Of a stretch of DNA of 64,000 nucleotides, positions 12,891 through 24,042 are shown in pieces. Source of the stretch: Poronia punctata. Taxonomy: Eukaryota > Ascomycota > Sordariomycetes > Xylariales > Xylariaceae. Below the pieces are notes generated by a model. The model was not told where the DNA came from. It was given only the letters and a program-made list of their open reading frames with translations, and made no database searches. The DNA is taken from assembly GCA_022579005.1 (NCBI GenBank), contig MU401509.1, positions 124,001 to 188,000 of the forward strand, in the 5' to 3' direction. Made by a program: the position numbers and the translations under genes. Positions within the stretch are counted from its first letter, which is position 1. Each line of letters begins with the position of its first letter.

Positions 12891-13897
12891 GGTCGGATAC
12901 CGTGTCGCAGAGTGCTAGTAAAGCGCGGGTCGTGGATCGGGGTAATGACGGTTATCCAAAGTGCTAATTTCTGGTGAGGGAGGGTCTAGTTCGCGTATCA
13001 CAAAACGTAGAAACCGCGACGGAACTGTGACTTGTATAGATGATCCTAGACAATGTAAATACGACACCGGGTAGAGGGCAATATAGATGAGCGGAAAGTA
13101 GATATCTGGCTCTGAATGGTTATTATGGCCGTCAGAGGGAATTATTGGAGATGGTTGCGAAGTCGTGATACCATATACGTAATTCAAGAAATCGTCCGTT
13201 GGATAAGTAACGAGAGAGTATCGAACTTCTTGTCTCAGCCTTGATTGGATGTCCTACTTTCTGACCATCAAATTTGGTGATAAAATATTAGGCTGGGCTA
13301 CCCGGGTAATACAGGTAACCTTGCCAAGGTGACCCACGTTTCCCCCAGACATGGGGCATAGATCGGCCCGTCACAGTCTGGCAGAAGAAGAAACCCACCC
13401 AAAATTACCCAAAGTTCACCTTACTGTCAGGTGCAGCGAGTTCCAACCTACCGTCCATCCACCACCACCTGGGCACGAGCCTGACACCTACTGTAGGATA
13501 CGAGCTTTCAGTCGTAAAACTTATCTCTTCAATTCTCTTGATGTAAGCTCACAACGGAAGGTAGGCACATGTAGTTAATTTGATGCACGGTTACTCGAGT
13601 GACCGCGTACTCGTAGATACTTTTTTTTTGAAGTCCGCCTGCAAGAAGTTTGAGAACCAATCAAAATTGTTGCGCAATACCTTTCAACAACCCGTCGCTG
13701 ACACGCCATACGCACTGACGACCTAGGTACCCGGTAGTCGCGGGCAATGGATGTACCCGTATCTACCGGGTAACTGCACCCAGGTCTTTGATCGCATGAT
13801 GCGAACCAAGCATCATCACCATTTACCAGTCTCTTTCATGCCTTCAAACCTCCAGTTCCATGTAGTAAAACGAAACCTCTTAACAACCACCTCCAAA
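12891..13897. promoter_or_regulatory. divergent promoter region RTF1 / COQ7
   Basis: About 1 kb separates the two oppositely oriented starts, so both promoters must lie here. A T9 tract occurs at 13621-13629. Repeated acCCGGGTaa-like words lie near 13300 and 13730-13775. No coding frame is convincing apart from a possible upstream extension of COQ7 beginning at 13751. Confidence 0.5.
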
Positions 13898-14706
13898 ATG
13901 CCCCCCTCTACTATACCGACGCGCTTAATGCGCTCACCAATTGCGCATAAAACACTCCAATCATCAAGTCGGCGATGGATCTCTGCAACCCGGCAAAAGC
14001 ACCACACCACAACCACTACCGACTCAAAATCTCAACAACCCAGAAAGCGAAAGCCTCTGACCAAAGAACAAAGAGACTTTCTCTCTTCCGCAGTGAGCCA
14101 GTCCAGCCCAGTCCAACCCAGTCCAATCCCGAAAACCCAAGGCTAAGACAAGATAACTTCATCATCAAATAGCTTCGCGTAAATCAAACAGGCGAATTAG
14201 CCGCTACACTCATCTATACCGCCCAGACCCCTCCACTCGTAAACGCACACCCACATCTCCGACCGCTGATGGCGCACATGTACGAGCAAGAAGCGGGTCA
14301 TCTAAAGACGTTCAACGCGCTGATAACGAAACATCGCGTGCGGCCTACCGCTTTATACCCTCTCTGGTCCGTATTGGCCACCGGTCTCGGCTGGTCCACG
14401 GCGCTCATGGGCCGGGAGGCGGCCATGGCGTGTACCGAAGCGGTCGAGACCGAGATCGGGGAACATTATAATAACCAGATCAGGACGCTGCTGGAGATGT
14501 TTGAGCAGTGGGAGGCTGAGGGTTACGAGGTGGGACAGGAGTTCAGAGATCTAATCGATACCCTGAGAAGGATACGGGATGAAGAGCTGGAACATCTGGA
14601 CCATGCCGTCGAGCATGATGCCAAGGAGGCGCAGCCTTACTGGTTGTTAACTAATTTGATTCGCGCTGGCTGTCGGGGCGCCATATGGACTAGTGAAAGG
14701 GTGTAG
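13898..14706 (+). CDS. COQ7: 5-demethoxyubiquinone hydroxylase COQ7
   Basis: Two exons, 13898-14092 and 14173-14706 (GTGAGC donor, AATAG acceptor), join in phase to give 242 residues. A basic, serine-rich leader (PTRLMRSPIAHKTLQSSSRR) fits mitochondrial import. The mature part has the di-iron ligand pattern of the family: NQTGELAA, then MYEQEAGHLKTF, ETEIGEHYNNQ, and EELEHLDHAVEH, giving two E..H ligand pairs plus single glutamates. It hydroxylates demethoxyubiquinone late in coenzyme Q synthesis at the inner mitochondrial membrane. The start is uncertain: in-frame ATGs at 13751 and 13841 would lengthen the leader, but 13898 has good context (CCAAAATG) and gives the usual family length. Confidence 0.93.
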
Positions 14707-15728
14707 CCGACTTTATATCTGCGGGTTAAGGTGAGGTTAATCACACGTTGTGGTACCTGGTTTAGCCCCTGAGCCTCAAATCAAAAAGGTCGATGGAAAA
14801 GACACGGCACAGAAATGCAGCCTTCCACTCAGACCACGCTCAAGCGGTAGCCTAGAAAGGAGACGCCGGCCCGTGGAACGGAAGGGCTTCAGATTATGTC
14901 CTACAATATGTAAAACAATGTCCAGTAGTACAAACTAATGTTGTACAACAGGTAGGAATATAGAATTACTCAACCAGCGAGAGTCGCTGATTCGTTAATT
15001 TACCGCCGAGTCTCTGATCTCTGATGACATAATACTAATGACAGAGTCCAAGCTGAATAATAACGACAGTCACATTCATACCAGAAGTCTCTAGACAACG
15101 CCGTAAGATTCATAGATGCGCCAGAGCAGATATGAAAAGATGCAGGTAGGTAATATGTTCAAGTCTACCTTGCCCTGCAGGTTGTCCGATCGGCTCAAGA
15201 GGGGTGTAGCTGCCAAGGTAGATCCGCTATTTTTCTTGCCGGAGGAGTCACCGGTAAGGAAGATGCGGAGATGCCCCGGTCAGTCTTGTAATACCGTTTG
15301 TAACCTTCTAAAAGAGTAACCTAGTCTCTCGGATTTAACCCGTAGGTTACCTTTGGTAACCTGAGGTCAATCGATAAGTCGATTAAGGCCTATTTCATAT
15401 CGTTGTTTGGGTTTTAATAGGTAAGCCAAAGAGATAGATGTCCGAACCGGAATAGCATCGAGCGGCAACAGTTCTTATCACCATCCCAGATTAGTTTCCT
15501 TTAGCGGCTATTAGGTTTCTTCGGTCGACCCTTTTTGATAACTTCTCCAGGAACTGGATACATGACCAATATCGCTTATTGTCAAGTCTCCTCGTTGTGT
15601 ATTTTTGGAACAACATTTCCGTATTGCTCCAGAAGAGGATTCCTGAAAGCATAAGAAATTCAAGACAAGAAGGAGGTCATACAATCTCATTTATAAAATA
15701 AAAACGGTCTACTCACCTGTCTGTTGAG
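14707..15728. other. intergenic, no supported gene
   Basis: This region separates COQ7 from the acetyltransferase, both on the plus strand. It should hold the COQ7 terminator and the GNAT promoter. The frames are short and unconvincing, and no RNA gene was seen. Confidence 0.5.
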
Positions 15729-16580
15729 ATGGCTCTCCCGTTTTCCCCACCCGCATCGCTAGACCCCTCATTCACCATATCGCGCCCAAGTGAAGCCGAC
15801 ATAGACAAGCTAGCGCACGTATACTATGAGTCTTTTTGGACGGGCCAGGCCAGCATCTTCTGGTGGTCACCCGATCGCGACACCATGATCGACTGGTTGC
15901 ACGTTCGCGTTACGAACAAAATGGCGAACCCTGGTGTTCGGCATTTTCAAATAGTCGACAATAACAACGGCGAGGTTGTGGGTTTCACGCGTTGGGATAT
16001 ACCCAAGGGGTATGAAGACAAGTTCGGCGCATGGACCGGCCCAGTCGATGTGAAAGGGACGGTGAAGCCTGATGTTGAAGCTGCACCGACGCCGAAGGCT
16101 GCTGTTATTCCACCCCGGGGCGGTGATCCGGAACTGTGCCGAGCCTTTTTCGGGGCAATAGCGGAGGCTTCGAAGAGGTGGGATACAAGTGGAATGTTAG
16201 GTAAGCCGACTCCCAGCCTTTAGTCCCAGAATCCTACCCTCCTTTATACCTTTCACCTTTTCTTTTCTTCTGCCGAGATTGGCGTGTATTCTATCCTGCT
16301 GACGTGGGGCGCTGCTATAGGCCTATCGCTTCTCTGCACGTCACCAAAGTACTTCCGCCGCGGCGCGGCAAGAGCGCTGCTTGAGCCCATGCTGGCCATT
16401 GCGGACCGCGAGGGGCTACGAACCTACCTCGAGGCCACGCCAGCGGGGTACCCCGTTTATGAGAAGTTAGGGTTCCGGACGGTCGAGGTCATAGAGTTTG
16501 ATCTTGCTGCGATGACGGGTGGGAAGCAGAAGAGGGTTGATTCCCTCACGATTATGATCAGGGAGCCGCAACTCACGTAA
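15729..16580 (+). CDS. GNAT-family N-acetyltransferase
   Basis: Two exons, 15729-16200 and 16321-16580, join in phase (GTAAGC donor, CTATAG acceptor) to give 243 residues. The N-terminal half reads ISRPSEADIDKLAHVYYESF, a typical GNAT strand-helix opening. The acetyl-CoA loop follows the splice site: LSLLCTSPKYFRRGAARALL, where R-R-G-A-A-R matches the family pattern Q/R-x-x-G-x-G/A. The C-terminus has the strand-turn YLEATPAGYPVYEKLGFRTVE. The fold is well supported. The acceptor substrate is unknown; similar fungal proteins are common and mostly uncharacterised. Confidence 0.88.
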
Positions 16581-18842
16581 ACCGGGGATATTTGCTGGTA
16601 CAGACCGGCTTGGGCACCAGTACGCCGATGTCTGTACCCATTGCAGGGAAGTTTAAATCCTTTGGTCTAGTCACCTGGGCAGTCAGAGTCTCAGAGTCCC
16701 CTTTTTGTCACCCGCGGCTGGAGCGCAAGTAGAGGAAGTTACATCTAGGTAGAGAGAAGAAGATAAGTATGTAGGTAGGTAAGTAGAAGAATAGAGAACT
16801 GAAGCCTGTTCGCTTATTATCGGCTTGGGCGCGCCTTCTAGACTACTGGCTACTACTGGCTACTAATGTTTATGGGAACTGCAGGTGTTCGTTAGTACCT
16901 AGTTACCCTGCTCAGAGCGGAAGTCACGGCGAGTGAGCATATGCGCCTGTCTCGAGGATTAAGATGATGAGATATAGGCAGGAACGTCCCTCGTGTAAAT
17001 ATGCCTGTTACCAATATCTTACCTACTGCGCGCATCTGACGGTAAAGTAACAGTTCTGTTTCTTTCTGAAGCAACACTCGAGAACACCCTAAACAGGAAA
17101 GTCGTTGCGTTCTGGGTAGCCGGTTTCTAACTTTTGGAGGACATCTGATTCTTCATATGCCCTGGTCAGTTGGACAGCAAGGTTAGGTACCTACCGTACC
17201 TATACCGCCATATTGAGTGTGAGTTGGAGAATGGTCCCTTTCGTGGAGAGTCTCCACCTCTCGACTTTCCTCTTCTCGAGGTTCATTCGTGCCTTCTGCC
17301 AGTTTCTGAAGTGCCGGGCCTTTTTTTCATGTAAAATGCCAATAGTTAGAGGTCGAAATGCAGCTGCATGGAACTTCTTCTTATATGTTTCGACAACAGC
17401 TGCCATAGTCCCCGCCCGAAAAGAGCCTTTCCTCCGAGACTCAGGTCCGCCCGATAGGCATCATCAGGCGATAAGGGCAGCGTGAGTTGGGAATCGCGTC
17501 CACGGGATCGGATACTGTGTTGCTACGTCAAAGTAACATTACCCCAAGCCTGAGCATCATCCGTCTCCAACTCGGCCCAAGAATATCGGACTTTGCCCAC
17601 TCAAGTATGCACGACAAGCTCTTTCAATGTGGGGTTGGAGATGTTGCAGATGCATGAGCGAAATGCTTGTGCACCACATCAGGTTCCTCAAGCCCCGTTT
17701 ATCGACGTTTATTGATCTTTCACTCTATGGAACCGAGTCCGGTTGGTCGAGTCTTGCATCGAAAGCCTCACCACTTTCCACCCCACGCCAGATCAAAGCA
17801 GCCAAGCCCAAGCCAATCAGTCTCGGATCCTCGATCTGGCAGCAATGGTTCAAGGGTCTAAGGCGACCTGTCAAGTCGGTTCCACGAGGAGAATGCCGTA
17901 AAACCCTAGTAAGCCACATTCCAAGCCATAATCGTCAGGTACATGCGATGCGGGCCTCGAACCTCGAACCTCAAACGCGTCGCGCGCGGCTTGACTTGGA
18001 CATGGTGGAATCTCTCGGCGCTACCTAGTAAATGCACGACCCATGATCTTCAGTTCCCGACATGGTTACATCGTCGCTGGGAACACATGGCAAGCTTTCG
18101 CATCTTTTCACAACTCTTCTCGACTTTTGTGCTTCTTCTCATGATCGACCAGGCGATACCCTTTTCCCAGTTTCTGACGCGGATGACGGCGGGGATGGGG
18201 AACATGGTAAGAATGGAAGACATGGGAAATAAGCAGACTGAGACACCGCCAGCCCGTCAAGTGCGCACTTTCTTTTCCCCTAGGTGGTATCTTTTGCCAT
18301 TCCTCTTGCTAGAGCACGATCTCTATAATCACCATACATGACCTGTAGAACACTTCCTGTCGAGTCCATGTGCCGATTGGCCGTTTAACACGCGTTCCCC
18401 AGTGAAACAACCATTTCTCAGCTTAAACTTTTCTCCCAATACCAATCTCGGCTCTAGGAAAGAGGGGGGGGGGAGGGGTGTGTGTGATAAGACTACATTT
18501 CCTACAATGCGACAAAGCATGACGTTTAAGCCCGCGGGCACTGGCAACGTGGCATAACAACACGAACAATGTGCGGTATTCCGAGCCCCAGGTCAAACTT
18601 TAATAAATAATAGGTATATCCATCGATGTTGATGCGCGGAATAAGGAAAGATTAGCAAAGAACAAGTTGGATCACCGTCTTTGTCCCTCGATTGTCCATT
18701 GTCTTCGCTTCCACATATTATTCTCCGCCGGCTCCAACTCCGAGACACGGCACCTCAAGCACAGGGTTACGTTTCCTCAGAATCTACCCGCAAATCCAAC
18801 AGCAAATTTTATTTCCCCGTGAAGCAAACAATATATTTCACG
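16581..18842. other. long intergenic region, no supported gene
   Basis: About 2.3 kb without a recognised gene. Open frames at 17627-18028 and 17943-18341 have no family character. A G-rich run lies at 18466-18479, and TAGGTAGG words occur at 16745-16790. The end next to 18842 should contain the promoter of the SGNH esterase. Confidence 0.5.
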
Positions 18843-19974
18843 ATGTTGCTTCCAACAACCACCTTATGTCGGATAGTGACATGCGTTGTAGCACTTAGCC
18901 AAGGTAATCCCTTCCCACCCTAATATCAATATGCGCGCGACGAGCTAATCCTTTTGTCCCTTGATAGGTCTCGTGCTTGCAAGCCCCGTCCCACACGAGG
19001 AAGAAGAACTCAGTACTCGTAACAGAGGGTTTGGAAACGGCATGTGGCTACGTATCATGCCACTCGGAGCTTCTATTACGTGGGGTCTCAAGTCTAGCGA
19101 CGGAAATGGATATCGCGAATATCTTCGTAACGAGATCGTCGATTACGGCAACGAGGTGAACATGGTTGGCAGCCGTCGCAACGGCACCATGGAAGATAAC
19201 GACGTCGAGGGCTGGCCCGGCTTAATCATCTCCCAAGTGCACGAGAAGGCGCTTTCCGCGGTGCCCAAGGTAGGGTTTTTTTTTTTTTTTTTTTTACGTT
19301 ACTCTGGACCTGCTCGCCCGTTTTCAACATACCATGGTCGAATTCCTCCTTTTCCTCTTCTTTACTCACTCAAATGCCCCCCTGGTATATTAATTCTACG
19401 AGTTACTAACGTTTTTGGCTAGTATAAACCCAATCTAATCCTCATCAACGTGGGAACAAATGACTGTAGCGCAAAAATCGAAACCTCCAAGGCCGGCCAA
19501 AGAAGTAAGTTGCCAATCTCAACACGTCAATCTTTATCTCCCCCTCCCTCCCTCCCTCCCTCCACTGGAGAATTTTCTAATGAAGATCTTATTAACATGA
19601 AAACAGTGACAGAAATGCTAGATGACATATACAAATCCTCGCCCCAAGTAACCGTCATACTCTCCACGCTTCTTATCCGCTGGGACGAAGCGGCACAGGA
19701 GTGCGTCGAGGACGTGAACCAGCAATTCGTCGCCGCAGCCGCAAGCCAGCGCTCCAAAGGCCGCGGCATCGTCGTTGTAGATATGCAGCCACCAGACGGA
19801 CCAGAGAGCGACGAACTTGTCGATGGAACGCATCCTAACGATTACGGCTACGAGAAGATGGCGAACATCTGGTTTAATGGTATTCATCAGGCCGATAGAG
19901 CGGGCTTCCTCCATAAGAAGGAGCCTATTGCCGGGAACCCTGATGGAGTTCCTGATCGTGGCGTCTACAGTTAA
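18843..19974 (+). CDS. secreted SGNH/GDSL-type esterase
   Basis: Four exons (18843-18903, 18968-19269, 19423-19504, 19607-19974) join in phase to give 270 residues. The N-terminus MLLPTTTLCRIVTCVVALSQ plus GLVLASPVP looks like a signal peptide. SGNH blocks are visible: IMPLGASITWG carries the nucleophile Ser (GAS where many relatives have GDS), NEVNMVGSRRNGTM carries the block II glycine, LINVGTNDCS carries the block III Asn, and DGTHPNDYGY carries the catalytic Asp and His. The family removes acetyl or acyl groups from polysaccharides or lipids; the exact substrate is not readable. The second intron starts with a long T tract and the third contains a CCCT repeat. Confidence 0.9.
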
Positions 19975-20784
19975 GGCCGCATTCCCACTTCAATTCTCTG
20001 TTTTATTTCTCGAATTCTTTTTTGGATTATGATTATCCCCTTTTGCCTTCTTTCCATTCTTTGTTTTATCCATTATACTATTCCTCTGATGTCCCAGTCT
20101 ATTTTGCATATTCAGCGACGGCGCTGTGTTAACTAGGTCCCTGTTTTCCCCCTTCTTGTATATGCCATATGATTGGATGATGTGTACCTACATACTTCTT
20201 ATTTGATTTTATTTCCCTTTCTCTGTATATATTGTTACTCAAGCCAATGTCAATATTGTCACGCTCACACATGTATATAACATTTTGCGACATTAATCCA
20301 CCAGCCCATCGTGGTAGAGTGGTGCATATCTGTCCTCCTATCCTTGCTTCGCGTTGAGTATGCAACAACACTGGGGTTACCCCTGAACACCTGCATGAGT
20401 ACAATATTGAATACGAGGCGAAGTAACACCTCGAGGTCGCGGTTGTCCTGTTACCTGTTTTTGTGCGATGGCACAATAACATAGGGCATCCCAGGCCTAG
20501 ATAGAGTGCTTCTAATACATATTTATCTGATGAAGTATTTGAACAGCGCGACGGAACATTTTGATATGTACGAGTAGATCAGACAGTACCTAATATATGA
20601 CATGTCCATTTCCCAGGTGTGACACGAATGAGATTATAGCTTCCAACCCCCGACCAAACGGACTTCATCTGCCGAAACTTACCAAACCCCTGGTTACTTA
20701 GGTACCTACCTACCCAGTAACTTGTGCAAACCAGCAGCGCAACACTTGAAATGTCCCCGTATTTTGCAAAGGACAGCTAAACGC

Positions 20785-20858
20785 TGACATCATAGGAGCT
20801 TTTCTTTGCAAACAATATCCTTGACATCATAGGAGCTTTTCTTTGCAAACAATATCCT
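20785..20858. repeat. 37-bp perfect tandem duplication
   Basis: Two adjacent identical 37-bp units, 20785-20821 and 20822-20858, beginning TGACATCATAGGAGC, followed by the first three bases of a third copy. It is non-coding. Confidence 0.93.
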
Positions 20859-22859
20859 TGATATAAGGGCAAAGTCCTTTATTTCTCTCCGGACAAAAGG
20901 CCTCGGCAACTCGGCAGAGCTACGATTACTAGGTTCTGAAAAATGGAATGTTGTGCAACGGTATCACAAACTTTTTGGTAGGTAAGTACCTACCTAAGGG
21001 TAGGTAGTACGTGTACCTTTTTTGCCCCTGAATTATGCGTTGAGTTCGACTTGGACGCGCGTGCAGGTGCCTGAGCCATGCTTGTTTGGTGGCGTGTGAG
21101 GACCCCTGAGTTTAGGTAGGCCAAGGATGTTAGGTAAGGAGGGGGCTTTTTGGATTCTTTGAAGAATAGGGGGCTTACTAGGTAGGTACATAGGTATCTA
21201 CCTAATCGAAAAGGAATATGTAGTACAACCTTGAAGTACGATCTGGCCATGTCGCTTCAAACTTTATTTTTTGACACAGCCCCTGCGGGACTCGAATACT
21301 ATAGAATCTTGGATATTTTTTGGCCCCTATTGAAACTACTCGTACCTATCATTCTCCTTTCTATCTTGGAGGAATCGCATGTGTTTGGAATCTACAGATA
21401 TCTAGGCAGGTTAGAGAAAAGTAAGTGGTATGATTCTATTTAACACGTATGTTACCTAAGTACTTAGCTGGGCTTCTTTTCCCAGCAAGACCCTGCCAAA
21501 TTGTCGCTTTTTACGCAGATTAGCCAGTTTTAGTCCGCGACTTGATACAGTACATACGGTTTCCCTTTCCCCCACCTTTTCCGGACGGCTTTCCCCCATT
21601 TTCGCAGGCTTGAACTCCGGAGATACCGGACGTTTTCTACTATGATCAGGATAAGGGTGTATGTATAAAAGAATTTACGATTCTACGCTTTCTGTCTTGT
21701 TTTTCCTTGGGAGTAGAGTAGTAAATGATTGTTTTAGACTTTATTAAGATTGACAGTGCGTTAAAATACATATAGGTAGAATCACCTTTCCTGCTAAGTA
21801 CCTTGGTAACCTAGGTCGATGGGTTAGTAGATGAAGGTATCTAGGTAGGTTAGAAAGCATTATGCTATAAACTCTATATATTATACACGGTTTGGCAAAG
21901 GCGTTATGTTATGGCCGCTCTTCCTCTTGCAATCCTAGATTTACGCACACATGGTTTTTTTTCTTTCTTTTTTTTTTAGAGGCCTCGTTTGCTACTAATA
22001 CCTGATAGGGAGCATCCTTCGCTGGTCGTTCCATCATGTATGTGCCCGACGCTTTCTATACCTTTGCTACGAGTACTTATTCTTTGCGTGTTAGGTATCC
22101 ATGAGCATGAAACTACATAGGTATTGCTGTACTAGGTATGTACTTACTTACCTATCATCTTTCTACCTTATCTTGGAAGATAAGCTGTTTCTCTTCCCTC
22201 TTAAATGGACATGAAATACATTTCCAAACATGCCACGTTTTATTAGCAGACATACACGAGGTAGGTAAAGTAAGTACCTACTTAACTCTTTACATTACTT
22301 ATTCCATGAGACAGGAACACCCCCATCGTTGTCTTTCTCTTTTGGAGGTACCTATTTCTCATCATCTTGATCAAAACCGTACAGTCAAATTCCGACCAAT
22401 CAAAATACCGGGAGAAGCACAAAACAGGCAGGTAAGACAGTGTGTGTGCCAGTTGTGTCATATCACACTGTATCGTACTTTTATCTCTCTAACCTTTAGT
22501 GTTTCCCTCGTTCTATCTTCTCGACTCATTTGGTGTTTGTTCTGCATTACGTCTTAGGACGGAAGCGAAAGCCGCGCCGGGCTAAGGTATTTTATTTACC
22601 TTAGGCAGAGATGCTATTTATTCTTCATCTTCGTCTTGCTTTTAGCGTAGGTATTAATCACCTAGCATAGGTACTAGGTAGGTAGGTATTTAATCGTTTC
22701 CTTTCGTCAGGTTTAACAAATGCTTGCGCTCAGAAGTTGTATCAGTTCTAACCTAGGTTATTTATAATGTCTGGGGGTACACTTCCGTCACTCAGCAAAG
22801 CATCATTTCGCGTCCGCGGTGCTAAAAATTTTGAAACCGAGCAAGGAAATACACAATGC

Positions 22860-22862
22860 CCT

Positions 22863-22893
<31 letters not shown>

Positions 22894-23098
22894 GGGGGGG
22901 GGGGGGGGGGTGGGCGGGGGGCCGGGGGGGGCAACACCCCGAAACAAGTGGTGTGGGGGCCTGAGTGTTGTTGNNNNNNNNNNGTGTGGGGTTACAATTC
23001 GGTCACACCCAAAATCAAAATTTTGGGGCCCGGGGGGAAAAAATTTTTAAACCCTCCAATTAAAAAAAAAATGCCCCCCCCCCCCCCCCCCCCCCCCC
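22860..23098. other. assembly gap with flanking homopolymers
   Basis: Ten N at 22974-22983 mark a scaffold join. The left side is a long C run switching straight to a G run (about 22863-22921), and the right side ends in another C run (about 23074-23098). Sequence this close to the gap is probably unreliable. Confidence 0.85.
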
Positions 23099-24042
23099 AA
23101 AAAAGGGGGCACAGGTTTGTCGTGTTCCCAAAGTCAGCCACTAGCTATCCCAGACAATATTGTTGCTGGCCAGACTATTGGTAGTCTACCCATTAGTCAG
23201 GGACAGGTATAGCAACTAGGTACTCGTAAGGTAGGTCAAGGCAGCTATCCCACTTCGCTCCTCGCTCGGCAGGACAGCGCTTCGGAGGTCTTGATACAGT
23301 AATATCATCTATCTGACTGGCTGTGGCATGAAATCGGGCCACTACGATCGTCTTGCTTGCCTAAAAGACTGGGGGGGGGGATCTGTAGATCCTGAAACGT
23401 TGGTAGTCACATAGGTACCTAATGTATGGACACTAAGTCTTCCATGGGTCATGGTCCATGTTTTATTATCTCAAGGAATTACACCACTTGCGGGACGATA
23501 GACAATGAATGGAATAAGGTCCCTCTTTGCCAACCACGAGCCTATGTTGTCAACTCTTGGGGGGTGGAAGGGGTCGAAACTGTTATCTTTCCGGGACTTG
23601 ACACACTGATGCATTTCTTGGACTCCTAAATATGGGTTATGGCCCAGAATTGTCGGGGGTTTGCGAGTTGTTGGTAGCGCCCTGTTGCTTTATTGTCTAG
23701 GTACTTATTCTACGGTCTGTCACGGTTCCGGTGTCGGTGCCTACTTTATGTGTACAGACCAAGTCTACACCGATACGCCTATCTAAGTAGATACAGGAGA
23801 CTTCTGCTTCTCAGAGACACCTTCTCTCTTTGTGCAATAACAATAAGTCATTACGGACCCCCGGCAGTGTAGACTGTGACACGGTCGCATCTTTCGAGTC
23901 AACACTTGCATACAGAAAATGCTTGCTTAAACAGGTAAAAAACAAGTAGGTAATTAGAGAGTCGTAAGTGTACTGTACTTCAAGTTCGGTCATTACTGAT
24001 AAGGATCCTGTTGTTCATCTATGCTCTCGTTCCCCTTCATCA

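Larger units (their letters stand above)
19975..24042. other. gene-poor region with repeats and an assembly gap
   Basis: About 4 kb with no supported gene. It contains a 37-bp tandem duplication (20785-20858), many TAGGTA/TACCTA words (20700-20720, 20975-21015, 21180-21200, 22670-22690), and a homopolymer-rich segment around an N gap (22860-23098). The far end is probably the 3' flank of the PKS remnant. Confidence 0.5.

Noticed and set aside
17627..18341. Overlapping open frames that might be a gene before the SGNH esterase
   Set aside because: No family motif, no consistent splice joins, and mixed composition with no signal peptide or domain.
22767..23184. Proline/glycine-rich frames around the N gap
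   Set aside because: They translate C and G homopolymers and the N gap.
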